Virus record (IMG/VR): IMGVR_UViG_3300044825_001963
Span: 1 to 36,780 of that record
Direction: 5' to 3' (one strand)
Origin: a virus
Length of the DNA: 36,780 bases
The notes under the pieces are model-generated. The model had not been told where the DNA came from. It saw only the letters and a program-made list of their open reading frames with translations, and made no database searches. This document shows positions 7,831 to 16,790 of the stretch, piece after piece. Each line of letters starts with the position of its first letter. Position 1 is the first letter of the stretch. The translations under genes were made by a program, and so were the position numbers.

Positions 7831-10800
7831 ATGGCTAACAAACTGATCTACCTGAGAGGCTACGGCTACATGGAGGTGCCTGCCGAACTCACGGGGCAAG
7901 AGCTTTCCAAGTACGCAACAGAGCAAGCCAGGAAGTCTATGGCTACGTCTGTGGTCCAGGCTCCGCGAGAAGAAGAGAAGAAACCTGAGCCCTCCACTAT
8001 GCAGCAGGCTGCTGGCTTTGCTGCTGGTCTCCCTGCTGGCCTTGCCTCTGGGCTGATTGGGTCTACCCTTGAAGGCATTGGTGGCCTGACTGGCATCCGC
8101 CCAGTAGAAGAAGCTGGCGCTTCCTTTAACGAGTGGGTCCAGGAGAGACTGAAGCAGGCAGTTGGCGAAGAAGCTGCTGCTTCTGGCGCGTCTCAGGTGG
8201 GTCAGACTATCGGCGGCATCGCTTCGTTCTTTACCCCTGGAGTTGCTGCCAAGGTGCTTGGTGGCGCTGGGAAGCTGGTTAAAGCCGCCCCGTACTTGAG
8301 CACTGCGATGTCTGGCATCCAAGGCGCTGGCGAACAGGTCGAGCGGATGCGGCAGCAGGAGGCTCAGGGTGAGCAGATCGATCCCTTGATGCGCCAGTTG
8401 TATGCTGCTGGCGCGGGTGCCGGGACTGCGTTACTGGAAAACATACCCATCAGCGGACTCGCCAAATATACTCCGCTGAGGCGTGTGCTGGGTGATATCC
8501 CTGTCTCCGCTGAGGCTGGTGCATTTACGAGGGCGATGGATGCGGGTGCCGGGACTATCCTTGGACGGGCGCTTGGGACTGGCGCTGGCGAAGCTGCCAC
8601 TGAAGTAAGCCAGAACGCATTGCAGAACATCATCGAGCGCCAGTACAACGAACAGCGCGGCATACTTGAAGGTAGCACTGAGTCTGCCGTGGGTGGCTTC
8701 TTGGCTGGCGCGGCGCTTCAGGGTGGCGCTGATCTGTACCGCGATGTCTACCTGAACAGGAAGAAATTCGAGGGAGATGTTAAGGCGCTTCGAGGGCAGC
8801 TTTCCGAAGAGCAACTCCCACTCCTTCCGGCTGGCAAGAGAAAAGCGGTTCAGATTCGCGGAAAAGATATCTCCACAGTATTGGGAGAGGAGGATATCGC
8901 AGAGGCAGAAGCTGCTTTCTCTAGGGTCGCTTCTCCGCAAGGAGTTCCGCTCCTTCCTCCTGGCAAGTTTGCTTCTGATGAAGAGGCTCGGAGAAAGATT
9001 GATGAAGAGATCGAGGCCGCAAAGGTATATGGCCCGACTCCAGACTTATCCTACGCTACACCTGAAGCAATGGCGCGTATCGAGGAGCTCAGGGCTAAAG
9101 AGCAAGCGGACAACGAAGCGATAATCAAGCAGCGTGAACAGGACATCGCTGCGCTGCCGGATTTCCCATCCTACCTTCCTGATCCAAACGTAACGCCGAT
9201 CAGCGAGTGGCCGAAGCCTCAAGTCAAGCTGTTTGACCAGTACCTGAGCAAGTTCTCTCCAGAGCAGACCAAGCTGATCGAGAGCTTCAGCCCTGAAGAG
9301 ATGGATTCGTTTATCGAGAGAGGCATAAAGCGCAAGACCGAATCCGAACAGCAACTGCAAAAGATCCGAGAAGAGCAGGCGGCTCGTATTGCTGCTTCCC
9401 GTAGGGCGGATATCGAGCAGGCTGATGCGATCACTCTCTCGCGGTTCGCAGAGGACTATCAAAAACAGGAAGCCGAAGCGGCTAGGGTAAAGCGGGAAGA
9501 GGAGCTATCTAAGGCCGCTGCCGGGAGGGCTGAAGAGGCTGCGATCAAAAACCTGTATGCGCGTGAGGAGTTCGACAAGTTCGTTGCTGACCGAATCGCA
9601 GCAAAGAGCAAGATCGAAGAGAGCCAGAGGGTTGCCGCTGAACTGGCGCAAACGAAGTTCGGTAAACCACTGAGTGAGTTGAAAGATTCCCAGAAGATCC
9701 AACTCGCCAGCGAGATCGACGCAATCTCAAAGGAGGCTTCGTTCAGGACTGAAGTCAACAAAGAGATTCCAGAGCTTGGCGACCCCATCTACAAGCTGCA
9801 AAACCGGGTAGCCGTAAACTTCTTCGGCACTCAATACAAGAACCTCCCAGAAGCTAAGCAGGGGATGGTGAACTCTGCTATTGAACGAGGAGAAGGGAGA
9901 ACCGTACTTGGCGAAGAGCTGCTGGAAGAGAAAGATTTTGACAAGTACAAGCGGCTCTATAATCGTGACGACTTCCGCGCCGTAAATAAAGAGGTGCGGT
10001 CTTTCGCCCGAGATGAGAGTGGGTTTATCCCGGTCACAAAAGACTCCCTATACTCTGCTGTTAAGTCTGTATCTGAAGATCCTACTAGCACTATCAAGCC
10101 AAATAGAATGGCCTCAAATGCCATGTTCAAGCACATGCTTGATCGTGGTGTTATTGTGGACATTGACGGCAAGACCTACCTCAATGAGGAAGTGACTGGC
10201 CCCCGCTACCAGCTTCCTGTAAGCAATAACCCAAACATCGATAGCCAGCAGAAAGCTTTCAACGCCGAGGAGGCAAGGGTCACGGTTGCTCCAAAGATGA
10301 GGGATGCTCTTGAGCGGCGTGGACTATCCGATGTGTTCACGTTGGGAATCGTCGGCAAAATCGACGAGACCCCTGCCCTTGGCAACTACCTGAATCGCGT
10401 TATCCAGATCGCCGCAGCTCCCGAAGGCAAGGTCCGCTCTATCGACGAGATGGTCTCCTCGATGGATCACGAGATCGTCCACGGCATGCGTGCCGCTGGT
10501 CTGTTCACGGACGCCGAGTGGAACCTGCTGACCACTGATTTCAACGCCAACCTGCTGGACGACAAGCAGAAGGAAGAGTACACGCGGATCTACAAAGCCC
10601 AGGGGATGAGCGACCAAGCCATCCAAGAAGCCTTGAACGAGGAAGCTGTCGCTATGAAAGCGGCGCAACTCAACAATGTAGACCCCAAGCGACTGGATCC
10701 GAAGTCTCTGTCGCTGATCAATAAGGTTCGCTTCTACCTGGAGTTCGGGCGCAACTCTGCTGCCCTTGGATACAACAGCGCCGAAGACGTGCTGGCTGCA

Positions 10801-13800
10801 ATCAAGTCTGGCGAGATTGGCAAGCGTGGGTTTACTTCTGAGTTTGAGAAGGTAGGCGGAAAGGCTACGCGGGTTGGACGCCAGGAGATCTCTATCGCCT
10901 CTGAGGCTGACAGGCCTTCCGGGGTTGAGACCAAGGTCTACGGAGAAGAAGACGAGGAAGGAGTAACGGACGAGAAGTACAAGCAAGCTCTGTCTGGGCT
11001 GGCTTCCAAGTTCGACCGCAAGACCCCCGTGAAATCTCCTCGTCAGTACCTGATCCAGGAGATGGATGTCGCGCCGGAAGATGTCGATGCGATGGTCAAG
11101 GGCATGATCAAGAACAAAGATCTTGTCAAAGTTGGCGGCGCTCTCTATATCTCTGACAGGGCTCGGAAGGGGATGTCGACCGAAGCCCCCGCTGCCCCGA
11201 AGGCGACTCCTGAGCCAGCGAAGCCTGTCCCTGCTGGGAAGTTAGAGATCGCTCCCTCTGGTGCTGAGAGGGCCAAGCAAGACGTTCTCTTCAATCCGCA
11301 AGGACCTAGCGTTACCAAGCCATTCTTCACCAAGAAGTCTGCGAAGAACCCGCTGGAAGAAGCAAGCGACCTGATCAAGGGCAACTTCTCCTCCTTCCGA
11401 CAGAAGCTGGTTGATCGCTACGATCCTGTTCGGTTGATGGCGATTGAAGCGTACTCCAAGACTGGCGACAAGAAGTACCTCAGCGCCGCTGAAGGTTCAT
11501 ACCATGCACTCCTGTTCTCTGATAAGGCACAGGATATGGCCCTTGCTGGCCTAGAGGACGGAGGCTTCACGACTGAAGGAAGCATTATCCTCGCTGCTGA
11601 TAACGAGAAGATCGCTCCGCTGAAGATCTTCCAGTCACTGAGAGAGAAGGGCAAGCTCGATGCCTTCTTCAATTTTGCATACGCCAAGCGGTACAAGGCC
11701 TTGAAGGGGAACGGGAAAGACCCTGGCGGGGTGATCAGTGAAGCCGATGTCGAAAGGGAATACAAGCGGTGGGAGAATGACGACGACATTAACACCGCCA
11801 TCGACAACTTCAAAGCATACAATGACAACCTCGTAGATATCCTTCGCAAGAGTGGCTTCATCTCCGCAGGTGAGGCCAAGGCGTGGAAGTCTGCCTTCTA
11901 CATTCCCTTCTACCGCATCCCGACTGTCATGGAAGGAGATGTGGATACGGGCGAGGTGGATATCCCGCGCCTCAGTTCGCAGATCACAAACCTCTCCAAC
12001 CCCAAGGGCCTTACGGGGCGCGACCTTCCTGTCAATGACGCGATTGAGAACATCATCGCCAACACCTACTACGTTATCGGCACTGCTGCCAAGAACTTTG
12101 CGGCGCGTAAGGTGGCAAGAGATGGAGTAGTCACTGGCTATATGAGAGAGATCGAGAAGTCTGGGGACGCGCAACAGGGGTACAAGGTAATCACCGTTAG
12201 AGAGGGTGGCGCCAAGAAGCATTACGAAGTAAAGGATGCTCTACTGCATGACGCTGTAGCTAATTCTGGCTTCCCTGTTCAGGACGTTCTTCGGGGTATG
12301 GGCTGGTTCACAGAGAAGCTGCGGCGCGGCACCACCCTGTCGCCCACCTACATCGTTCGCAACACTCTGCGTGACTCCATTCAGTCCTGGATTCTTGGTC
12401 AATACGGAAGTACGTTCCTGCCTCCATTCAAAGAGATCACCAAGGGGATCCAGATGGCGTACAAGAACTCTCCCGAGTTCAAGGCATTGAAGGCTGCTGG
12501 TATTGCTAGCTCTGGATTGCGGAAGAAGACCTTGCAAGAGACGGCTAGAGAGATGCGCCGGAAGATCGGTGAAGAGCAGCAGGGAGTGCTTGCCAAGCTG
12601 GGCGAGATCTTTAATAAGGGCATTGAGGTTCTTGAAAGGGGGGCTGAAATTTCTGAAGCCAGCACAAGAACCAAGGTTTATCAGGATGTCTTGGCAAAGA
12701 CTGGAGATCGAAAAGAAGCTCTGTTTGCCGCTATGGAGACCATAAATTTCTCCAGAAAGGGTAGCTCTCGTGGTTTGCAGATTGGCATGGCCCTGCTGCC
12801 GTTCTTCAATTCAAGAATCCAGGGCTTGGATGTCTTCTACCGCACGATGAAGGGCGAGAAGATGATGCCCAATCAGATGTCGGCTGACATGAAGAACGCA
12901 GCGGTCACTCGGTTCATGTACTTCTCTGCGCTCTCCGCCCTCTACGCACTGTACATGTCCAACCATCCCGCCTGGGAGAATGCCACCGACGAAGAGAAAG
13001 ATGGAAACATCTTCCTTCCAGTGGACTTTATTCCCGGGATCAAGAAGGGGACAGTCCTCAAGTTCCCCATCCCGCAGGAGCTTGGCTTGGTCAGCAAGAT
13101 GCCTGCCGAGCGCATCGTTACCATGATCAAGGGGCGCTCTGACGGTGGAGAGTTGATCGACGCCCTCCAGAGAGCGGTGTTCGATACTCTCTCGTTCAAC
13201 CCCATTCCTCAGGTATTCCTTCCGGGTATCGAGGCGATTGCCAATTTCGACTTCTACTCCCAGAGGCCGATTGAGAATCAATATCTCGCCAGCTTATTGC
13301 CGGAAGAGCGATACACCGAGTACACAACTGGGGTTGCTAAGGCGATTGGGAGGGCCACGGAGGAGACTGCTGTAGCTGTATCTCCTGTGATGGTGGATCA
13401 TTTGATCAGGGGCTACTTCGGCACTATCGGTGCCTACTCTGCCGATATCCTTGGCAGACTGATCGAAGAAGGAAGCGATGCTCCCGCGCCGGAACGGATG
13501 CGCTTCTCTGAGCCGTACCTTCTCCCCGTCATTGGCCCCCTCTTCAAATCCGCCGAAGGGAAGAAGATGGTCGAGGATTTGTACATGATCGACGAGGCTG
13601 CGAAGATGGCAGCATCCACCCTTAAAGCGTACTCGGAGAACGGGCGCGAACTATCTGAAGCCAAGGAAGACGAGCTCTATCAGCTTGCAGAGATTGGCGA
13701 GGAAGTGCGTCCGGTTATCGACCAGATCCGAGAGCTCAATCGACAGAAGCGTGCCATCCAGACTGACACGGAGATGTCTTCCGGTGAGAAGAGAGACGAG

Positions 13801-13887
13801 CTCAATGAGATCCAGAAAGAGATCGTCTCCCTTGCCGCCGAAGTGAACGATCTTAAGAAGCAGGTGCCGATTCGCTTGAGGAAGTAG
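7831..13887 (+). CDS. Giant polyvalent ejection protein with zincin (HExxH) domain
   Basis: 2018 residues, ATG with AAGGA 9 nt upstream. The N-terminus is LRGYGYMEVPAELTGQE, followed by Gly/Ala-rich hydrophobic stretches (about 50-85, 125-145, 185-205) that could insert in membranes. Long charged helices fill about 300-700. HEIVH lies at 880-884, with a plausible third metal ligand in NEEAVAM at 936-942, as in gluzincin-type metallopeptidases. Around 1500-1515 a SPTYIVRNTLRDS element resembles the large polyvalent-protein-associated modules of injected phage proteins. The C-terminus is charged and coiled-coil-like. Size, position as last late gene and mixed domains fit a multi-domain protein ejected into the host, comparable in place to T7 gp16. 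The protease activity is a motif-based prediction. The 3' end overlaps the convergent gene by 35 bp. Confidence 0.8.
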   Translation: MANKLIYLRGYGYMEVPAELTGQELSKYATEQARKSMATSVVQAPREEEKKPEPSTMQQAAGFAAGLPAGLASGLIGSTLEGIGGLTGIRPVEEAGASFNEWVQERLKQAVGEEAAASGASQVGQTIGGIASFFTPGVAAKVLGGAGKLVKAAPYLSTAMSGIQGAGEQVERMRQQEAQGEQIDPLMRQLYAAGAGAGTALLENIPISGLAKYTPLRRVLGDIPVSAEAGAFTRAMDAGAGTILGRALGTGAGEAATEVSQNALQNIIERQYNEQRGILEGSTESAVGGFLAGAALQGGADLYRDVYLNRKKFEGDVKALRGQLSEEQLPLLPAGKRKAVQIRGKDISTVLGEEDIAEAEAAFSRVASPQGVPLLPPGKFASDEEARRKIDEEIEAAKVYGPTPDLSYATPEAMARIEELRAKEQADNEAIIKQREQDIAALPDFPSYLPDPNVTPISEWPKPQVKLFDQYLSKFSPEQTKLIESFSPEEMDSFIERGIKRKTESEQQLQKIREEQAARIAASRRADIEQADAITLSRFAEDYQKQEAEAARVKREEELSKAAAGRAEEAAIKNLYAREEFDKFVADRIAAKSKIEESQRVAAELAQTKFGKPLSELKDSQKIQLASEIDAISKEASFRTEVNKEIPELGDPIYKLQNRVAVNFFGTQYKNLPEAKQGMVNSAIERGEGRTVLGEELLEEKDFDKYKRLYNRDDFRAVNKEVRSFARDESGFIPVTKDSLYSAVKSVSEDPTSTIKPNRMASNAMFKHMLDRGVIVDIDGKTYLNEEVTGPRYQLPVSNNPNIDSQQKAFNAEEARVTVAPKMRDALERRGLSDVFTLGIVGKIDETPALGNYLNRVIQIAAAPEGKVRSIDEMVSSMDHEIVHGMRAAGLFTDAEWNLLTTDFNANLLDDKQKEEYTRIYKAQGMSDQAIQEALNEEAVAMKAAQLNNVDPKRLDPKSLSLINKVRFYLEFGRNSAALGYNSAEDVLAAIKSGEIGKRGFTSEFEKVGGKATRVGRQEISIASEADRPSGVETKVYGEEDEEGVTDEKYKQALSGLASKFDRKTPVKSPRQYLIQEMDVAPEDVDAMVKGMIKNKDLVKVGGALYISDRARKGMSTEAPAAPKATPEPAKPVPAGKLEIAPSGAERAKQDVLFNPQGPSVTKPFFTKKSAKNPLEEASDLIKGNFSSFRQKLVDRYDPVRLMAIEAYSKTGDKKYLSAAEGSYHALLFSDKAQDMALAGLEDGGFTTEGSIILAADNEKIAPLKIFQSLREKGKLDAFFNFAYAKRYKALKGNGKDPGGVISEADVEREYKRWENDDDINTAIDNFKAYNDNLVDILRKSGFISAGEAKAWKSAFYIPFYRIPTVMEGDVDTGEVDIPRLSSQITNLSNPKGLTGRDLPVNDAIENIIANTYYVIGTAAKNFAARKVARDGVVTGYMREIEKSGDAQQGYKVITVREGGAKKHYEVKDALLHDAVANSGFPVQDVLRGMGWFTEKLRRGTTLSPTYIVRNTLRDSIQSWILGQYGSTFLPPFKEITKGIQMAYKNSPEFKALKAAGIASSGLRKKTLQETAREMRRKIGEEQQGVLAKLGEIFNKGIEVLERGAEISEASTRTKVYQDVLAKTGDRKEALFAAMETINFSRKGSSRGLQIGMALLPFFNSRIQGLDVFYRTMKGEKMMPNQMSADMKNAAVTRFMYFSALSALYALYMSNHPAWENATDEEKDGNIFLPVDFIPGIKKGTVLKFPIPQELGLVSKMPAERIVTMIKGRSDGGELIDALQRAVFDTLSFNPIPQVFLPGIEAIANFDFYSQRPIENQYLASLLPEERYTEYTTGVAKAIGRATEETAVAVSPVMVDHLIRGYFGTIGAYSADILGRLIEEGSDAPAPERMRFSEPYLLPVIGPLFKSAEGKKMVEDLYMIDEAAKMAASTLKAYSENGRELSEAKEDELYQLAEIGEEVRPVIDQIRELNRQKRAIQTDTEMSSGEKRDELNEIQKEIVSLAAEVNDLKKQVPIRLRK

Positions 13888-14320
13888 CCTTCTCCACCCT
13901 CTTCGGCTCGATCTTCACAACCACCTTGCGCCGATCAGCTTCGATGTACTTGACGTTCACGTTCTCCACAGAACTCGCCGTCATGCACTCAATCAAGCAG
14001 GCGCGGTACAGAACTCTAAGGACTACATCTACGAACATAGGGTAGTCCTTGAGCTTCGACCTGTCGTAAAGCTCGATGTTGATATTGATTCCCGAGATCG
14101 GCAGGAACCGGATCTGGTTCGAGATCGTCTGCGATATCCGGTAAAGCTCTCTGCTGGATGCTTTACTCTGAACCAAGTCCCCATTCTGGTTCTTTAGATA
14201 CAAGGACAAGGGAAACGCCGGATCGTTTATCACAATCCGAATGGGATCCTTTATCCGGGGGAGGGATTCGAGATCCCTCTCCTCAGCCGGGAGGTCGCGT
14301 AAGACCCTGCGCCGAATCAT
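13853..14320 (-). CDS. Unknown 155-residue protein downstream of the endolysin
   Basis: The frame is open further upstream, but ATG at 14320 has an AGGGGG ribosome site about 6 nt before it, whereas earlier starts lie deep inside the endolysin gene. Its first 38 bp overlap the endolysin 3' end. The sequence is mixed alpha/beta with a basic patch (RRKVVVKIEPKRVEK) and a Ser/Ala-rich tail; it has no membrane segment, so it is not an obvious holin or spanin. Its 3' end overlaps the convergent ejection-protein gene by 35 bp. No family recognised. Confidence 0.65.
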   Translation of the reverse strand: MIRRRVLRDLPAEERDLESLPRIKDPIRIVINDPAFPLSLYLKNQNGDLVQSKASSRELYRISQTISNQIRFLPISGININIELYDRSKLKDYPMFVDVVLRVLYRACLIECMTASSVENVNVKYIEADRRKVVVKIEPKRVEKATSSSESAPAS

Positions 14321-14771
14321 TTGCAACCCCCTGCCCTTGCAGTGACTGCCATCTCCCATCCCAGGGGATGTCTCTTCCACGCACATCGTATTGCCATCTG
14401 GCTTTCCTCTCTCTCTGGTCGCAATGAATGAAGCCCCCGTGGATAGATACACCAACCCCAAGGAACTTCCCAAACTTCTCTACTCTGGAGTAAAGATCTT
14501 CAAGGCTCATGCCGGGACTGCGGATATCAATCGCACACCCGAGCCTATGTCTGCCAACTTTGCCGGGAGGCTTGGATAGTTCAGCGGGATGCAGGCTGCA
14601 CCTGTACCCACTGTTGATCACTACCGGCGCACCAAGGTAATCCCTGAACTCCTGAAGCAAGGCAATGAAATCAAGCTTCATGCCCATCACGCCGCAATGT
14701 TTGCAGCATACTTCTGATGCTTTGAAGTTCTTGGACACCATCCACGATGGGTTGCGCTGTGTGGTCTGCAT
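14283..14771 (-). CDS. Endolysin: M15-type zinc peptidoglycan peptidase
   Basis: 162 residues from ATG 14771. The family (peptidase M15, VanY / L-alanyl-D-glutamate peptidase type) cleaves peptide bonds in peptidoglycan to lyse the host. Visible signature: SGYRC near 54-58, GRHRLGCAIDI giving zinc ligands H75 and D82, and FIHCDQR giving H116. N-terminal NFKASEVCCKHCG is the usual FxxxE/C-rich lead-in. A GAGGGG site lies 12 nt before the ATG but only 6 nt before an in-frame TTG at 14777, so TTG may be the true start. There is no signal peptide, so a holin would be needed for release; no clear holin is adjacent. Confidence 0.88.
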   Translation of the reverse strand: MQTTQRNPSWMVSKNFKASEVCCKHCGVMGMKLDFIALLQEFRDYLGAPVVINSGYRCSLHPAELSKPPGKVGRHRLGCAIDIRSPGMSLEDLYSRVEKFGKFLGVGVSIHGGFIHCDQRERKARWQYDVRGRDIPWDGRWQSLQGQGVANDSAQGLTRPPG

Positions 14772-14921
14772 ACTCAATCGTAACCCCTCGGTGTAAAGAA
14801 CGTCAATTCTGTACACCCAGGGGTCACCTGGGTAGTCTCAGTGGTTTTCTCTTTGGCTAGTTTAGCGTTTCAATTCACCCATCCTTTCTTTTTGAATTTG
14901 GGCTGCGCCCGTTTGATGGAC
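14772..14921 (-). other. Non-coding gap between dUTPase and endolysin with two inverted repeats
   Basis: 150 bases without a convincing gene. CCCAGG and CCTGGG form an inverted repeat at about 14817-14832, just upstream of the endolysin. GGAcCTACAG pairs with CTGTAGaTCC at about 14920-14942, reaching into the dUTPase stop. Neither is followed by a T-run on the leftward strand, so they are not simple intrinsic terminators; processing or regulatory structure is possible. Confidence 0.35.
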
Positions 14922-15371
14922 CTACAGTCCTGTAGATCCAAAACCTGCGGCACCCCGGTCGGTGCTGGATAAATCGTTGGCCTGCTCGAAGCGGATGGGT
15001 TCGTACTTGGCGATCACCATCTGGGCGATCTTCATTCCCTTCTCCACGACGAACGGCTGATCTTGTACCTGCTTGTACCCGTTCCAACAGAGGATAACGC
15101 CGATCTCCCCACGGTAGGAAGGGTCGATTGTGCCGGGGCTGTTCAGTACGGTGATGCCATTCTTCAGCGCCAGACCGGAGCGGCTGCGGATCTGCGCCTC
15201 GCACCCGGGAGGAAGCTCGATGTGCAACCCCGTCTTCACAACCTGAGGTTCGTTGGGGCGCAGGAACACTACCTCGTCGGCATGCAGGTCCATACCTGCG
15301 TCTTCGTGTGGGCCGTGCGCGTACACGGGAATCTTAACGGATGCGTTAGCTGTTTTGAGTTTGACGATCAT
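14922..15371 (-). CDS. dut: dUTP diphosphatase (trimeric dUTPase)
   Basis: 149 residues from ATG 15371, chosen over an upstream frame extension because AAGGAA sits just before it. The enzyme hydrolyses dUTP to dUMP and pyrophosphate, lowering uracil incorporation and providing the substrate for thymidylate synthase. All five motifs of the trimeric family are visible: I DAGMDLHA, II RSRSGLAL, III GTIDPSYRGEIGV with the catalytic Asp, IV GMKIAQMVI, and V RGAAGFGSTG (phosphate-binding, near the C-terminus). The start overlaps the upstream membrane-protein gene by 26 bp. A ThyX encoded at 35500-36321 completes the dTMP route. Confidence 0.97.
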   Translation of the reverse strand: MIVKLKTANASVKIPVYAHGPHEDAGMDLHADEVVFLRPNEPQVVKTGLHIELPPGCEAQIRSRSGLALKNGITVLNSPGTIDPSYRGEIGVILCWNGYKQVQDQPFVVEKGMKIAQMVIAKYEPIRFEQANDLSSTDRGAAGFGSTGL

Positions 15372-15594
15372 ACTTGTTCCTTTCGATCCTGCCGCCACAG
15401 AGGTCCTCCATGATCTCACAGTGGGCGCTCAATCGCTCAATCCGGCGCATCTCCGCATCCCCATTGGAGATACAGTACGCGCCGAGATAATACCAGAAAG
15501 CCGCCTTGGGATTGTTGAACTGCGCCAGCTTGAAGTAGGCGATACCCACGACCCCCATCAGGCAAATAAACAAAGCGCCTAGAACAGCTTGCAT
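15346..15594 (-). CDS. Small membrane protein with one N-terminal transmembrane helix
   Basis: 82 residues from ATG 15594, preceded by AAGGAG at 8 nt. Residues 1-25 (MQAVLGALFICLMGVVGIAYFK) form one hydrophobic helix or uncleaved signal anchor; the rest is soluble, with EMRRIERLSAHCEIMEDLCGG. Position two genes before the endolysin makes a lysis accessory role (pinholin or spanin-like) conceivable, but no lipobox or family motif supports it. Both ends overlap neighbouring genes, so it is part of the tight leftward operon. Confidence 0.7.
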   Translation of the reverse strand: MQAVLGALFICLMGVVGIAYFKLAQFNNPKAAFWYYLGAYCISNGDAEMRRIERLSAHCEIMEDLCGGRIERNKYDRQTQNS

Positions 15595-16097
15595 TCTCTT
15601 CTCTCCTTTTCCTGTTGACGGTATTGCTTCCACGCCGTGTCCCATTCCTCATAGCCTTCGCCATACTTGCCGTACGGCTTGATGACTCTCTCGACAACCT
15701 TAGAACACACCATGCACTTCTTGTCCAAGATGTGAGTGCCTGATTCTCTCCAGTACGTCTGGTGTATTCGGCCAACTACGCCCTTACACCAGTCCTTCGT
15801 GTTCTTCTTGGCGGTGACCGGAAGGTGTTGGGTTTCGGTCTTCTTCAGCCGCTCTTCTTTTCGCTTTGTCTTCATGCCCTTCTCCTCCTCGATCTTCTGG
15901 CGCAGATACTTTGCCAGATCCAAGACCTCTTCGTATGCGTCCATCAGGCAGTCGCGCCCGTTGTTTGCCTGGAGGTAGGCGCCGTATGTCTTCTTGCCAA
16001 CCTTGGCACGCTTCCTAATGTCCTGGATAACGAGCCTGTAGATTGGTATGGAGTTGTTTTTAGTTGGCTTCGGTTGGCTCACGATAGACCTCTCCAT
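15579..16097 (-). CDS. MazG-like/phage nucleotide-pyrophosphohydrolase-related protein
   Basis: 172 residues from ATG 16097, with AGGGG 6 nt upstream. Residues 22-72 (VIQDIRKRAKVGKKTYGAYL, then NNGRDCLMDAYEEVLDLAKYLRQ) match a very common phage family in which the ExxxD helix resembles the EExxE/ExxD core of all-alpha MazG-type NTP pyrophosphatases. The remaining 100 residues are Lys/Glu-rich, with a single CxxC (CMVC), and are not part of that core. It overlaps the neighbouring genes by 16 and 38 bp. Whether it hydrolyses nucleotides is not shown; only one acidic helix pair is evident. Confidence 0.65.
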   Translation of the reverse strand: MERSIVSQPKPTKNNSIPIYRLVIQDIRKRAKVGKKTYGAYLQANNGRDCLMDAYEEVLDLAKYLRQKIEEEKGMKTKRKEERLKKTETQHLPVTAKKNTKDWCKGVVGRIHQTYWRESGTHILDKKCMVCSKVVERVIKPYGKYGEGYEEWDTAWKQYRQQEKERRECKLF

Positions 16098-16311
16098 CCT
16101 CCACCCCTATCGGCGGCAGGTTGATCGGGATAGACGCCAAGATCTCAGCCTTGCACGTCAGTTGATTCCACTTCACATCATACGGGCTGGCAAGCGTCTT
16201 CCCGTGCTCCACCATGCGCCGGATGATCTCCTTGAGCTCGTTGTTCTGGGCGCAAAGAAGATCGCGTTCTGCGTTGAACTTGTCAGCAACCAGCTTGAGT
16301 TCGTCCGTCAT
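16060..16311 (-). CDS. Small coiled-coil-start protein, unknown function
   Basis: 83 residues from ATG 16311, overlapping the stop of the RuvC-like gene (ATGA). Residues 1-38 are a heptad-like helix (LKLVADKFNAERDLLCAQNN, then ELKEIIRRMVEHGK), and the rest is proline-rich. This resembles the small helical helper proteins often between recombination genes in phages. No family recognised. Confidence 0.65.
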   Translation of the reverse strand: MTDELKLVADKFNAERDLLCAQNNELKEIIRRMVEHGKTLASPYDVKWNQLTCKAEILASIPINLPPIGVEDGEVYREPTEAN

Positions 16312-16790
16312 CCTCTCTCCTTCTCAATCGCCGTTATCCCCACGCCAAGCGCCGCCCACACATCCTTCGACACCTTGTACAGCATACCGCCCTTCTTGGT
16401 GACGGCGCTGCCGTACATGCTCTCGTACTTGTCGATGATGGCCTGCCGGATGTTGGCGTCCTTGGCTGTCGCATTCCCGCACAGGTGCATCTTCACCTCG
16501 CGCCGGAAAATTCGCTTCGTTCTGTTCTGGTATGGGTCAGCCGCCTGCATGAATCGACCAATCCACACACATGTCTCAAACACTGTGGCACCAACTGCCA
16601 TGCCATACGATGCGATCATCTCGATGCGGATGTCGATATCTCGATGATCCTGAAGCCCCATGTAGTACAGGACTTCTTTATTGCATTCAATGAAGAATTC
16701 AAGAACTTCCAGCGTGTCGCGGTCCATCACGGCAACAGCCGTCTTTTCAGGCCCTGGGTCTATCGCTATTACCGTTGATGCGTATGGCAT
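16308..16790 (-). CDS. RuvC-like (RNase H fold) Holliday-junction-type nuclease
   Basis: 160 residues from ATG 16790 with AAGGAG 7 nt upstream. RuvC-type resolvases cut four-way junctions, and phages use them to trim branched DNA before packaging. Visible RNase H-fold signature: IAIDPGPEKTAVAVMD at the N-terminus (first Asp), IEMIASYGMAVG (Glu after the central strand), AKDANIRQAI, and a C-terminal DVWAALGVG (final Asp with a small-residue helix), giving a D-E-D-D set. The length suits a compact phage resolvase. It overlaps the recombinase gene by 44 bp and sits in the recombination block with ERF. Confidence 0.82.
   Translation of the reverse strand: MPYASTVIAIDPGPEKTAVAVMDRDTLEVLEFFIECNKEVLYYMGLQDHRDIDIRIEMIASYGMAVGATVFETCVWIGRFMQAADPYQNRTKRIFRREVKMHLCGNATAKDANIRQAIIDKYESMYGSAVTKKGGMLYKVSKDVWAALGVGITAIEKERG

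Noticed and set aside
7117-8322. 401-codon reverse frame across the 411-residue and 2018-residue genes
   Set aside because: Antisense shadow spanning two well-supported genes; no ribosome site.
14321-14473. Upstream extension of the 155-residue gene
   Set aside because: It would overlap the endolysin active-site region by 190 bp, while ATG 14320 has a good AGGGGG site.
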